Source of the DNA: Eublepharis macularius
Taxonomy: Eukaryota > Chordata > Lepidosauria > Squamata > Eublepharidae
Length of the DNA: 64,000 nt
Direction of reading: 5' to 3'
NCBI RefSeq assembly: GCF_028583425.1
Contig: NC_072790.1
Span: forward strand, 213,630,897 to 213,694,896
Shown here one piece after another: positions 12,547 through 24,403 of this stretch. Under the pieces are notes generated by a model, which was not told the origin of the DNA, did not search any database, and saw nothing but the letters and a program-made list of their open reading frames with translations. Position 1 is the first letter of the stretch. The number at the start of each line of letters is the position of its first letter. Position numbers and translations under genes: made by a program.

Positions 12547-12786
12547 CTAGTTATTTATTTCAATTTGATCTTCTGAGCTCTTGTGATGCTCTTCCAGATA
12601 ACTCTGTAATACTACCTTCAAGCCATATATAACCCAGCGACCTTCTTCTCCCAGTGATGGCCAAATATGGTTGTCATCCGAATTTGAGCAATGCTTCCAG
12701 CAAGGGCCATATGGACATTGCTTACAACAGAGTTCATGCAAAAGATCCTCTTCATTTATACACACTGCACACCAACCCATGTAAAG
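12547..12786 (-). pseudogene. Candidate Cys-rich exon or relic
   Basis: A minus-strand frame of about 79 codons opens after a pyrimidine-rich stretch ending in TAG, which could be a splice acceptor, or at an ATG at 12780. It runs to a stop. The first 33 residues are cysteine-rich in a CxxC...CCxxCPYGPCWKHC arrangement that could bind zinc. The rest is acidic and aromatic (HIWPSLGEEGRWVIYGLK). I do not recognise the family, and no neighbouring exon was found. It may be a host exon, a decayed transposon gene or chance. Confidence 0.25.
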
Positions 12787-14790
12787 CTATTCCTGGAGGA
12801 AATTCTCTAGAGGGAAAATAATTCAAGCCAGAGCAGACTAATATTTCTATAGAGCCATTAATAAGATTTTCTGGTTAAAATAGTCTTCACCGGCAAGCCA
12901 TCCTTTGTAGAGTTGGATCATATCTGGGTCACTGAGCAGCTGCATGCCATGTGTCTGGTATATGAAATCGATGTAGCTCCAGAGAAGCAGTTTTGTTCAG
13001 CAGTGTTCCCTGCCAGATGAAAGCCAAAGTTGATGGTTTTCGAAACTAGTTTTCAAACTTCTTCCCAGTGTATGCCAATTGGTAGGATATCCTTGTGAGA
13101 GGGCAAGTCACTAGGGGTTGTCTCTGGGTGTGACAAGACAGGAAAAACAAATAGTTCCCGAGTCATGCAAAAGAAAAAGATGCAGATATCTTAAGTTGGG
13201 AGATGCTGATTTTCTCAGCGCATGAACATAATGTGTGTATCTCACTGCAGGTGGTATATGAATTCTTCCCAAAATTCTTCTCATAGTCCTTCACCAACAA
13301 TGCAATCCAAAGCACAGTTACACCCTTCTAGAGCTGTCCTGCATACTTCCTGGCAACCCTATTAAAAATACTAATTTTTATCAGGTAGATGTAGACCTCT
13401 GGGAAGGACAAGCATACGAGAGCTTGTTGTGTTAGGGCTTTTCTACTTCTTGTTCCCTTTGTTGCCAGACTACATCTCCCAGCAGGCAGTGTTTTCAGGT
13501 CTGTTGTTATATCTAAGATAAATAGAAATACTTAGAGAAATCAAGTGCTATACTTGCATGTGTGAACTAACCCTACGTACGTAGTAAACTTGGCATAATA
13601 GGTTAGGCCCAAAGGAGTGGAAGTTGTGCTCTGCTCAAGGAATTGATTCCTCTTACCTTCTCCCTGCTATAGCTCCCTACACTTTCTGAAAGGTGATGTC
13701 TGGGATGAAGGACCCACAGAAATACATGGTGTGAGGCATCATCTATCTTACCAATCTCTTGCCCTGGAGCTCAAAAGTTTGCCTCCATTTTATCCTCACA
13801 CTACAGCAACTCTGTAAGGCAGGTTGAGAAAGAGCGACTGGTGTGACTGACCCAAGTCATTCAACAATCTTCATAGTTCAGCAAGGTTCCAAACATGGGT
13901 TTCACCTGGCTTAATCTGACTCCCTGTCATATACAAAGGCTGTTGACTGTGGAGTTCTGAACTTTGTTGTGGGAAGGCAGAATTGGCAACCATTTATGGA
14001 CAGAGGTGCCCTTTGGATCTAACCCATATACACTTGTCAACAAACTCACAATAGCTCTTATTTATCCGAACTTTGACTGAAGAATGTTTTTCAATAGAAG
14101 GGGAAAAAATCCCGCCATAGATCTCTTCTGGGCTGGTTCATGTTATAGCAAGAATTTCCCTTTAAGAGTAAACTCATCATCATTTGCGATGTGGTAAATC
14201 CAGCTGTCGTGTTGTTTTAATGGCTTTATAAATTGGTTTTGCAATTAGCAATGACTCCATATTTCTGATGTTAAATGGAAGGAAATTAGCCTGCTGTTAT
14301 GCAGTAAGCACCTTTTTCTGTAGAAAACGCTCTTCATTCCCCCCCTCCTAAACCAAGTTTTTAAGTCCTGTGCAGAATAAAATCCCAAGACATGTGACTC
14401 ACCTCCAGTGAAAAGCTAAATTAGAACAATAGATCATCTTGTTTCAGGGATGAGAAACTCCCAGAGGCACATTCTCAAACATCTTTCTCACTTCACACTT
14501 TGCACCAATGCAGATGTGCTGTAAATAAGAGTTGATTCAAAGGATATATTTTGCTGGTGTTATCAGTGTAGGTAGCTTAGTGCACTCATATGTTCACATG
14601 GGGCAAGTAATGCAGGTACATTGATCAACATCTAAGCCAGCTCACTCCAGCATGGGGGCAGGGAGAGAAACAGGAATACTTTAATGGTTTTTAGGGGGTC
14701 CAGAAGGGTCTGGTCTGAGCTGCAAGTGTATTGCTATAATATGGCCAACTTATGAAAGAAATTGTATGTATAGGATAAAATTGGGGGCAT
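12787..14790. other. Unassigned non-coding stretch
   Basis: Two kilobases of AT-rich DNA without a recognisable gene or repeat end. Confidence 0.3.
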
Positions 14791-15184
14791 TAGGTTTGCC
14801 AGGTGCCTGCTAATCCCCTGGATTGCCCACCATAAGGCCCGGAAATTAAGGCCTTGGCCTACTGGTCCTCACTGATCAATGGGTAGAAGCAGGCTGGTCA
14901 GTGAGCGGGCACACAATCATTGTCTCTGCATGATGATGCCACTTCTAGCATGACCCAGAAGTGATGGCATTGCATCAGGGGTGATTCTTTAGCTGTCAGC
15001 CAAAAATACAGTGTTATTTTTGACAGAGTGCCAAGGAATTGGCCCAGGAGCAATGCTGTCACTTCTGGGTTGTGCCAGAAGTGATGCATAGGGATGTCAA
15101 TCACATGTGCACCCTGGTAAGTTCCTACCCTCTGTACCCCACCTCCCATCATTTGTTTGCCGGTGTGTGTGTGTGGCAACCCTA
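14791..15184. mobile_element. hAT-type MITE of the TAGGGTTGCC family
   Basis: It begins TAGGTTTGCCAGG and ends GTGGCAACCCTA, an inverted pair shared with copies at 28.1, 55.7, 55.9, 58.1, 60.0 and 60.6 kb. The flanks GGGGGCAT and GAAGGCAT agree at 6 of 8 positions, as expected for a decayed 8 bp duplication. No coding capacity. Confidence 0.7.
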
Positions 15185-15440
15185 GAAGGCATATTGCGTC
15201 ATTTTCTGGGCCCAGCAGACCTATGCTCAGGTTCTGCCAATGCAGCAAATCATTGTCTGTTCCATTGGAGTCTGCAAACTTCAAGCTGCAGAATTCCTGG
15301 AGTAAAGAGTGAATGGATCACCCCTCCCCTGTTCTCACCAACTCTGTTTATCATCATAATCAAAAACAATGCCTTACAGCCCATGCAGATAGATCAAGAT
15401 AGGCAGCCATGTTAGTCTGTCTGTAGCAGTAGAAAACTAC

Positions 15441-15527
15441 AAGAGTCAAGTAGCACCTATAAGACTAATGTGAAAGCTCATAACCTACCGCAAATTTTGT
15501 TAGTCTTATAGGTGCTACTGGACTCTT
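15441..15527. repeat. Shorter hairpin relative of the 12.2 kb repeat
   Basis: 28 nt arms at 15441-15468 and 15500-15527 (AAGAGTCAAGTAGCACC and its inverse) flank a shortened centre. Confidence 0.7.
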
Positions 15528-15580
15528 GCTCTTTTCTAGTCCATGGAGACTGGATGAAAACAATTGGATCAAAAATGAGA

Positions 15581-15640
15581 ACCAGTATGCTGTAGTGGTT
15601 AGAATGCCTGAATAGGATGTGGGAGACTTAGATTCAAATT
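15581..15640 (+). repeat. SINE B-like head, truncated
   Basis: GCTGTAGTGGTTAGAATGCC resembles box A, and GACTTAGATTCAAATT resembles a worn box B. The body and tail are missing. Confidence 0.45.
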
Positions 15641-15699
15641 CATGTCAAAGAGACAGTTGCCGACAGCAACATCTGGCTTTTAATTTCTAATTTCAGTAT

Positions 15700-16015
15700 A
15701 ACTATTATTGGATTTATTTACTCCTGGATATGTGTGGCTTATCACAATAATACATTGACCACTGAGGAAGGCCTTTTAGGGGTCGAAACGTGTATGGTCC
15801 ATTTGTTTTTAGGTAGTCCATCAAGTATCTATGAGATACTATTTAGTTGGATGTAATTGTTATTGGTCATTGGGCAATCCATCTTTGTGTATGAAATATT
15901 ACAATTGTGTATGTACTTACTTTTATGTTTTTTAAATTTTTTAATTGTTGCTTTTGTGTACCCTTTATAATAAATACATGCAATTTTGTCATACTTTTGT
16001 AATGCTAGCTTGACC
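15700..16015 (+). repeat. Possible unclassified interspersed repeat
   Basis: AT-rich sequence containing CTGAGGAAGGCC and GGGGTCGAAACGTGT, motifs I associate with dispersed vertebrate repeats. No second copy is seen in this window, so class and ends are uncertain. Confidence 0.25.
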
Positions 16016-16100
16016 CTCTCATCCTACTCACTTTTCTGAGTTGAGTTTCCCCCCTTTTTCCTTCATTTTCAATCATCCTTTCAACCACATCTCTTTCATA

Positions 16101-16344
16101 ACAACAACATTCGATTTATATACCACCCTTCAGGACAACTTAATGCCCACTCAGAGTGGTTTACAAAGTGTGTTATTATTATCCCCACAACAAAACACCC
16201 TGTGAGGTGGGTGGGGCTGAGAGAGTTCCAGAGGGCCATGACTAGCCCAAGGTCACCCAGCTGGCTTCAAGTGGAAGAGTGGGGAACCAAACCCGGCTCT
16301 CCAGATTAGAATCCCGTGCTCTTAACCACTACACCAAACTGGCT
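16101..16344 (-). repeat. SINE family B, near full length
   Basis: Read on the minus strand it has the head GGTGTAGTGGTTAAGAGCAC, box B-like GGGTTTGGTTCCC, body CCCACCCACCTCACAGGG and a tail with TATATAAATCGAATG. It matches the copy at 463-728 along its length. Confidence 0.8.
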
Positions 16345-16560
16345 TATAGCCGTGAGGGAAAAAATAGAGAGGGGAGGTGATGAACACCATCCCGAGGTCC
16401 ATGGAGGAAGGGTGGGATAAAAATGTACTAAATAATAAAAACAGAACTTATTTGGTTGCCAAATTGGAATCAATTTGATCAGCAGCCCAGGGTGAGCCAG
16501 TTTATTTGATTGCAAAAATCTGATTTTATCAGATTTCACTATCATTTCTAAGCATTTATT

Positions 16561-16650
16561 GCTGCAATTCTAAAAAGCACTTCCTTTGGGAGTAAGCCCC
16601 AGTGACTATAATGGGATTTATTTCCAAGGAGACCTACTTAGGATTCTTCC
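16561..16650. repeat. TGCAATCCTAAG-type short element
   Basis: GCTGCAATTCTAAAAAGCAC at one end and CTTAGGATTCTTCC at the other are worn inverted ends of the family at 8815-8940. Confidence 0.45.
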
Positions 16651-16739
16651 TTATATTGTTCATTGTTAACCTCTTCTGAGATGTTCTACTAATCTTACAA
16701 AAAACCTTTGCCTTCCTCTAAAAAGATACTGGCAGAAAA

Positions 16740-17954
16740 CTCCTGCTGAATCTGATTGAGAGAGCTTCACAGCCCACAGGAAGATCTATGAAGCAGCAGT
16801 GATGGCAGCAAAGAAACATCACTTCTCTTCAACCATTGCACCAGCTGGCTCATGATGAGCATCCCAGTTGTTATGGTATATCGACATCTTCTGACACCTA
16901 AATCTGAACCTTTGAGGGCTCAAGAACAGACCATTAGCTGTGACCCCTTTGCAAGGTTCTTCGCAGATAAAATAATAAAGATATGCTCTGAGCTGCACCA
17001 GCTGTGATACAGATGCAGTGAGGCAGATACTTAACTCTGGTCTGAGTATGAACCATTTTGACCCAGTTATTAATAGGACCCTGGTATCTGTGAAGGCTAC
17101 TACTGGTGTACTGGATTCTTGCTCATCCTGGCTGCTAAAATTTTGTAAAGACCACATTAATGATCCCTTGATGTCTATCATAAATCAGTCACTAACTCAG
17201 AGCACCTTCCCTCGGTTACTCAAAGTGGAGGTCATCCACCTACTACTTTAAAAAAATCCATAGACAAAAATGACGTGGCTAATTATTTCCCAGTCTCTAA
17301 TATTCTCTTTCAGGGCAAAGTGATTGAGAGAGCAGTAGCTGACCAATTCTAGGTCTTTTTGGATAACTCTGATGCTCTAGACTCTCCTCCTGATTTTAGA
17401 CCAGGATATGGGACAGAGATGGCTCTGGTAGCTTTAGAGGATGACTTTCTTCAGAATATAGACAAAGGCCACATTTCTTTGTTGCTCCTCCTGCATCTAT
17501 CTGCAGCCTTTGACACAGTGGATCATGCTATCCTGCTAAGGTGTTTGAAGGCAGAAGTGGGTATTAAGGGATGTGCTTTGGACTAAATTAAATTGTTCCT
17601 CATACGGCGCACTCAAAGGGTGGCTATTGTTGACCAGCCATCTTCAGAGCACAGTCTTATCCCTCATGTTACTCAATTTCCTTTAGGTGAAATCATTTGT
17701 AGCTATGTAGACTATACTACTGAGTACTGTCTGTTGATGTAGCTATGGTCCCACTGGGTAATTTCCACATCATTTAATACGTCCTGTCAAACTGCTTACA
17801 TTTTGTTTCAGCAAAGTCCATTTCTGTATTCCTATACTGGAATTTATGCTTCTTTTCAGATTTCTGCAGGGCACACCCTATTATATTTTTAATGGCTCCG
17901 TTCTTGACCATAATGACTTATACTTTGTAATTTGCCTTGAGTCTCAGTGAGATA
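16740..17954 (+). mobile_element. L2-like LINE with decayed reverse transcriptase
   Basis: Fragments in two frames translate to L2-type ORF2 sequence: YEAAVMAAKKHH, then DSCSSWLLKFCKDHINDPLM and FRPGYGTEMALVALEDD, then LLLLLHLSAAFDTVDHAILL, which is the reverse transcriptase block A region. Several stops and frame changes make it a dead copy. The sequence then jumps to the family 3' end (GCCTTGAGTCTCAGTGAGAT), so the catalytic YADD segment is missing. The end passes into GAGA microsatellite. Confidence 0.8.
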
Positions 17955-17957
17955 GAA

Positions 17958-17989
<32 letters not shown>

Positions 17990-18009
17990 AGGGAGAGGGA
18001 GAGGGAGAG
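17955..18009 (+). repeat. GA-rich microsatellite
   Basis: GA dinucleotides grade into GAGAGG units directly after the L2 3' end, so it may have grown from the LINE tail. Confidence 0.9.
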
Positions 18010-18153
18010 ACATTCATACATACATACATACATACATGGCAATAAAAAGCCATCCCAAGAATTGATATTACAACCAAACAAGATTTGCTTGATAATATGT
18101 AGATAAAGAGGCTGTATGCCACCTTGGAAAAATAAACAACAGGCTGTAATGCA

Positions 18154-18219
18154 TGCATACATACATACATACATACATACATACATACATACATACATAC
18201 ATACATACATACATACATA
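18154..18219 (+). repeat. CATA microsatellite
   Basis: About 16 CATA units. A shorter run lies at 18014-18036, and the array resumes at 18645-18656 after the MITE. The long Met/Tyr/Val/Cys frames here are tandem-repeat artefacts. Confidence 0.95.
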
Positions 18220-18644
18220 CAGGGGTCATTTCGTAGAAAAAGAGCTGGAGGAACTCATCAGCATAACTCATTAGCATAACATTAGCATATGCCATGCCCC
18301 TTGACATCACCGGAAATGTGTCATTGGTATAACTGATTTGCATATGCCACACCCCTTGACATCACCTATCCTGGCCATTCAGGGCCGAAATTGGGCCCAA
18401 AATGGCAAAAAGGGGCTGAAAATGGCCGAAAGAGGGCCCAAAATGGTCAGGATCAGGCCGCTGCTGAGCAGGAGAGTGATCCACCATCTGTCAGAGGCCC
18501 GATCCGGGCCATTTTGGCCCCAATCCAGCATGAAATGGGCCCAAAATGACAGAGAGTCAGCTGGGCGGGGCCACCTGACATGTGACCTCTTTGGGGAACT
18601 GCCGGAACTGTGTTCCTGTGCGTTCCCCCTCGAAATGAGCCCTG
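18220..18644. mobile_element. hAT-type MITE inserted in the CATA array
   Basis: Inverted ends CAGGGGTCATTTCG and CGAAATGAGCCCTG delimit 425 bp. CATACATA lies on both sides, consistent with an 8 bp duplication, although the microsatellite context makes that ambiguous. No transposase frame. Confidence 0.8.
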
Positions 18645-18723
18645 CATACATACATACCTCAAGCACAAGGACTCCAAACGTGCTATGAAAGTTCTTTTCA
18701 GGCAAAATCTGGATCCCATCCTA

Positions 18724-18742
18724 GGCCGATTCCACACTACCT
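18724..18742 (+). repeat. Left terminal inverted repeat of Harbinger element
   Basis: GGCCGATTCCACACTACC matches the inverse of the right end with one difference in 18. The CTA just before it is repeated after the right end. Confidence 0.85.
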
Positions 18743-19136
18743 TAGCTCCCGCTTTTCTTGTGCACTGATTGCTCCATCTGCTATTGCGCGTTCTTTGCTT
18801 GTTTGTTCACATCACCTTTAGAATAGCGCTTATCCTGCGCAATCCGTTGATCACATCCCCTTTCAAAAATACGGGTAAAGGGGCGGGACAAAACCAAAAG
18901 GCCCGGGTTATTTTTTTTTTTTTAAAAAAGGCAAATTTGACGCTATATCGACGTGTAATTATCTTGAAACAACGAATCCGCGTTCCCTTCCTTCCCTGTC
19001 ATTGGTCAGTTTTCGGACCAGCCTCTTAAAAGGTTATTGGATCCCCGTGGAGGCGCCAAAATTTGAACAGCTTTAAAATTGGACTGATAGTCATTCCTGT
19101 CTCTGTGGGAGTTACAGGTGACTTGGAGAGGGTAGG

Positions 19137-20726
19137 ATGGCACCCCGGGAAACGATCATTTTTCTGATGGCTCATGTCCTTCTGATTATGCTCCGCTGCT
19201 CGACATTCATGTGCCTTTCCTATAAAAGGTACATCTGCAGGAGGAGACGTGCGGCTGCCAGATTGCTATTTTTCAGAAACCGGCACTCCGCTTACCGCCG
19301 CTACCTTCGTGCACCACCTAGAAACAGGTTTCGGCGATGGTTTGCCTTGGCAGAACTTGAAGAGCCACGGGAGCACTGGGTTTACCCACGAAGCCTCCAC
19401 TGGTGGGATGCCATCGTTTTGGGCTACTGGGATGATCATTGTTGGATGGAGCGTTTCCGAATGTCCAAGCAAACATTTCTTGAGTTGGTGGAGGCTCTAC
19501 GGCCACGTCTCGAACGTCAAACCACCACCATGCGTGTGCCATTATCCGTGGAGAGGAGAGTCGCCGTAGCGGTGTGGTACCTCGCCAACGGGTCAAGCTA
19601 TCAGGTGGCGAGCGACTTGTTTGGCATCGGACGGTCCACGGTCGCATCCTCGGTAATAGAGTTCTGCTTTGCTGTGGAACTAGAACTTCTCTCGAAAACA
19701 ATATGCATTGGTCCCGACGTTGGAAAGGTAGGTTGCACTGTGGAAAATTTTTTTTTTTGTAATGTGATGTCGTCCTTCCGACTTATCATTGTGCCAAAAT
19801 CATATCAGTTGCTTTTATTTGACCATCCAAAAAATGTCTAGGTTCTGACTGGACAACTAGGAATCTCACACTTGCGCATTGATGTGCCTTACGCTGACAG
19901 ATGCCCGTGAGCGTGGATATAATCTTGAATAACAATCACCTAAACTTCTGTGAGTGCTGTTTGAGTAACCCCAAAACATGTCTGATTAATTTATTTTCCT
20001 TTTTCGAAACAGATAATGGATGGCTTCGATCGCCTTGGATTTCCGCACTGCATAGGCGCTATAGATGGCACCCACATTCCCATTTGCGCTCCGGGGGGAA
20101 GGCCCGATCAATATGGGAATCGGAAGAACTATTCATCCATTCTTCTTCAAGGAACTGTAGACTCATCAGGACGCTTCATCGACGTGGAGGTAGGGTGGAG
20201 TGGGAAAAATCATGATGCCTTTGTCTTTACCCACTCCGCCCTCTGTATTGCCATGGATGCCGGCTCCCTGGTTCCTGGGAACCCTTGCCTGGATTTGGAT
20301 GGTGTGGTGGTTCCACCGATCATCATTGCGGATGGTGCCTACCCCTTGCGTCCCTGGCTGATGAAGCCATACGGCCGGACAGCAGAAGCGGGACATCACC
20401 GAGACTTTGATAGGAGACTTTGCAGGGCTCGCAACAAGGTGGAATGTTGTTTTGGTCGTTATAAGGGGAGATGGCGTTGTTTGTCCAGGCGTCTGCAGGT
20501 CAGAGAACAAAATGTGGTCTCTGTTGTCACTGCTTGTGCTGTCCTACATAACTTGTGTGAGGAAAGGGGTCATCCGGTGTTGGGTGACCTGGAATCACCA
20601 GAACCCATTCGCATACAGGCTGATGAGGATGATGACATGGCCACAAATGGTGAGAATCTCGCAGCAGGAAAGGTAGTGCGGGAGGCCTTGGCAAGGTTCA
20701 TGGCCGCCGCAGGATCAAGAGAGTAG
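19137..20726 (+). CDS. PIF/Harbinger transposase, two exons
   Basis: This would encode the DDE transposase that cuts and rejoins the element; its host-domesticated relative is HARBI1. Exon 1 is 19137-19727 and ends GGAAAG/GTAGGT. Exon 2 is 20013-20726 after ...CGAAACAG. The intron is in phase 0, giving 434 residues against about 350 for HARBI1. An Arg-rich N-terminus and a helix-turn-helix-like region (RVAVAVWYLANGSSYQVASD, about residues 139-158) precede the catalytic domain. The triad is visible as GAIDGTHIPI (D215), IIADGAYPL (D304) and RNKVECCFG (E341). The start has a good context (A at -3, G at +4). AATAAA follows near 20831. No stop or frameshift interrupts it, so it may be functional. 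Confidence 0.92.
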
Positions 20727-21527
20727 AGCTTACCATGCCACCAATGGATGTTTCAGAAATCCGATTGTGGTGGTCCTTTAAACGATTTTTTATTATTATC
20801 CTGTCACGAGCCCTTGCTGTGTTGGCTCAAAAATAAACCAAAAATATGTTTTTGGATCTCATTGTTGAACTGTTTTCTTTCTCCTGATCTAAAATAAAAA
20901 AATACACATCATCACAAGACCAGTGAACAATCAATAAATAAAACAAATCAGAAAACCATTATATTCCTCTTGCAAACAATTTAGTGCTCCACACATTGCC
21001 CTTTCCATTTTTAAAAAAAATATTGCAATCTTGCCCAGTCGATGTTGTTGTTCGTGGAGGTGCATCCTGGAGATCATGGACACTCAAAATCACACTCACC
21101 GGCACACAGATGGCCCTGTCTCTGAACAACCAATTCTGCTCCGGAATGTGCATAGTGGACTCATACACAGCTAATCTGTTCACCCCGCGTTGGTTTAAGT
21201 CCTTCCCAGTGATGGTCTACAGGCTATTGTGTGGTCATTTCTCAGGGAACCTTACAAGGGTTATCACCCAACCCTCACGTCACTCATTAATATGTTAAAA
21301 AAAAAATTCTTATCACTTGACACTGTCATTCCCATTGTCCACTTAATGCTTTCGTGGGTACAGCCGGGAAGCAAAGAGCGCGGGGTGGACACGGGTCCAT
21401 TTAATAAAAAAAACGCCTCTAAGCCTCCGTCGTTAAGATTCTCCCGCGCAAATAACGGGCGCGTGTAGCCGCCGATCATGCGCGTTGAAGATTCATTACT
21501 GTGTCGACATACCGTCTCATTGAAATC
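20727..21527 (+). promoter_or_regulatory. Intergenic region between transposase and Myb-like gene
   Basis: It holds the transposase 3' end with AATAAA signals near 20831 and 20890. The stretch before 21528 is CpG-rich (for example CGCGCAAATAACGGGCGCG near 21447) and is the likely promoter of the downstream gene. No TATA box is assigned. Overlapping short frames here look like noise. Confidence 0.4.
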
Positions 21528-24165
21528 ATGGCTTCAGGCGGGAAAGGTGTCTTTTGGAGGGACGACGAGGTCCGTGCCCTGCTTAACCTGGTGCTCAGCT
21601 CGGGAAAGGCAGGAATCCTCATGAAGAGCACCCACCTTCCCAACAGGCAGCACTTCAGTCGGGTAGCCACTCGTATGCGTGAGGCCGGCTTTGAGAGGAA
21701 CACCGAACAATGCCGGTCCAAGTTTAAGCGCGTCAAGGGGGCTTTCTACGATGCCTTGGAGTCCTGGCAAGGGATTCCAAGGCAGAGTGGGAAGCCCCCC
21801 TTTTTTGCCGAAATGATGAGGCTCTGGGAGGCAGCAGGGAAACCCAGCTGGAGGAACCGATATCATGGTGGTGAGTTGAGGTCTCGATGATAAAATTATG
21901 CCTATGACAATTATGCTTGTGTTTTGATTTTGAATTTTTTTCAAGGACATTGAGCTGAGGAATTGGTGAGTGGTGGTCCAAAAACCGCAGATCTTGGACA
22001 TTGTTCACTGCTGTGCCTGACCACCCTAGAAGCGGGTGTATGCTTGTGCTTTTTTAACAATACCGAACCCTGTTTGAATGGCCAAACCGCCCCATGATAG
22101 CTCCCCATGGACAGGATGTTCAAGCCAAATTTGTTTCTCAAAACATCGATACTGTAGGACAATAGAATTCACATTTGCAGACCACTCCACATAACCTCAT
22201 GCATGCGTGGATTGGGGAAAAGCATTTGCTGGGGTGTCAGTAAAGTTTTGATAGTATGATTACAAGGTTTTCATAGAGGCCATTTTATAAAAAAAGATAT
22301 TTTCCTGATTTCCACAGCTGCTCTTAGGAGGAGAGATGAGCCGATGAGTCAACCTGAGGAGCCAGAGGGGGAAGCCTCCGATGAGATGGAGCACGCCAGT
22401 GCGGCAGGCTCCTCCCCTGTGAGCAACGTGGTGCACCAGGAGTTGGCACATGCAGGTGGGTGTCATGAGGAGTATCATTGCATTATGCAGCATCTAAATA
22501 GCCATTCCCCTCCACCCACTTTGGGTGATGCCATCCAAGTGTCAAGAACATTCTGCGCCAAAGGCTGCCCTGGCATGATGTCAGGTGGCAGATTCTTTCA
22601 GTTTTGCATTCTCCACAGACCAACATCACCTGCAACGTGACCATTTTCCAATTTAAAGGAAAGTTTAGAGCAGACATGAGTTATCGAAAAGGTGACATCT
22701 TAGTGGTCTGCGGGCCAAGCTACACATGACGAATGACACTTGAATGGCAAGTGTATTTCTCCCTGTTCACTTGCCCTCCACTCAAACCACTCGCCATTCA
22801 AGTGTCATTCGTCATGTGTAGCTTGGCCCTGTGAAGCAACCTCATCCAAAGCATCACAGCACCGTGGTCCAAACAAGTGCTTACCGTCCACCATTCATAG
22901 ATTCAAAAGACTGTTTCTTACAGTAAACATTGGTGTGACCACATTTTCCTGCACCGTCAAGACCGAGAATTTTTAAGGATGGCCCAAGTTTTCTCAAATC
23001 GTACTTCTCATAGTTAGATGCATGGTGTGCCAAAAAGATAAGGGCATGATATTGTAGTTTACAGAGGTGTTAATCTACTCTGCCATAACCTCTCCAGCTC
23101 AATATCAGAGTTTTTTCTCTTTTTACCACCATGCAACAAACTAAGAGAATTGTGATTCTCGAATGTGCACTCCACAATTTTATCACTTTGAACCCAAGGG
23201 CGCTTCCAGGATAAATGTTTATTGCTCCCAGGGTTAAACACCGCAAAATCATGTGGATTTCACCGATTTGTGAATCAGGAAACTTTTGTCATTGCTGTGA
23301 TAATGGAAATTGACTGTTTGTCCATCCAAATGCAACTGTAAACGCAATTTGAACGGCAGCATTGGATCTCTTCACAGGAATCCAAACGCTGGCATTTGAA
23401 TTCACAGGTTTTTTTCCCCCGGGCGCCCCTTCCTGGCACACACACACTGATGATATCTTGCTCTATGTAGATCACCTTCAAATTAATCCCTCCTGTTTAA
23501 ATTTTTTTCTCTAACCACGAAGGAGCCTCTCCAGACCTATATGGTCACCTATCCATACATGGATTATCTCAAAATCTTAAACTGGTTTCAGACCCTCTGC
23601 GTTAGAAACATGCATGGCAACACTGGAGTGCGTGTCTCAAACTGTGTTCTCATATCTTGACTCACTTGAACCTTAATACAGAATTTTCTTTTAAATTTGG
23701 AAAACAATGTTTCATTTCTGATTGGCCATCAAGATGATGGTTAGATAACACCCTTAAAAATGATATGTTTTTCTATTGTGACAGAGGAGGTTGGGGATCG
23801 TCCGGGTACATCGGATTCAACTCAAGCGGCTCCATCCACCAGTACAGCGCCAGAGACCGCCCCCCGCCGCCAGGGAAGAACTCTTGATGACCTATTTGCC
23901 TTGGTGGAGAGCATGGATGGGCGCACCTCTGCATCACGTGGGTTCAACTCTATAAATGTGCTTTGGAGAGCAGCCACAGTAAACAATGCAACCGCCTAAA
24001 AAATTCTTGTTCTGTTTAGTCAACAGCATCCAGAGACGTATGGCCACATACGAGGGTCGTATGATGCGCTTTGGCCGGAGGCTGGACAACATCGAAAGGA
24101 GGCAACGGGAGATGGAAGAATCCAGCTTGTCAGCCAGGGAAGCTCATGGCCAACAAAATCAGTAA
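21528..24165 (+). CDS. SANT/Myb-like (trihelix) Harbinger partner protein, four exons
   Basis: Likely the DNA-binding partner that Harbinger elements encode beside the transposase. Exons are 21528-21870, 22318-22455, 23785-23937 and 24020-24165. All junctions are GT/AG and phase 1, giving 259 residues. Residues 1-114 form a Myb/SANT-like trihelix domain: FWRDDEVRALLNLVL, then HFSRVATRMREAGFERNTEQCRSKFKRVKGAFYDALE, then PFFAEMMRLWEA. The middle is acidic and Ser/Thr/Pro-rich. The last exon (IQRRMATYEGRMMRFGRRLDNIERRQREMEE) is probably a coiled coil. The second start at 21501 in the same frame is less likely, because 21528 has A at -3 and G at +4. AATAAA lies at 24223. The reading frame is intact across all joins. 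Confidence 0.85.
22712..22829. mobile_element. Small palindromic MITE in Myb-like gene intron 2
   Basis: Ends GGGCCAAGCTACACATGACG and its inverse at 22810-22829 extend as about 40 bp arms around a 35-40 bp centre. It lies wholly inside the intron. No clear target duplication is seen. A relative sits at 25638-25835. Confidence 0.75.
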
Positions 24166-24403
24166 TTGTTGCCCTGGCATGAGGCATCAATCTTTCCCAC
24201 CCCTTGAGTTTCTCTTTAGTTTCAATAAATCAAGAACTGTTAACGTTACCATTTGTCCCCTTGTTTATTGATGTCTTGGCCGTCAGGAGTAAAACAAGTA
24301 GTGGCATTGAAAAACACTCCAATGTAATACAAACAACAGTGTAACAGTGAAAATGGGGAAACGGGACCGTTAATTCAAACGGAAACATCTTAGTCCAGTA
24401 ATG

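Noticed and set aside
17889-18352. Minus-strand frames rich in MYVC and SLSL repeats
   Set aside because: They are translations of the CATA and GA microsatellites, not proteins.
19266-20510. Minus-strand frames opposite the transposase
   Set aside because: They are shadows of the transposase exons, which have clear catalytic motifs on the plus strand.
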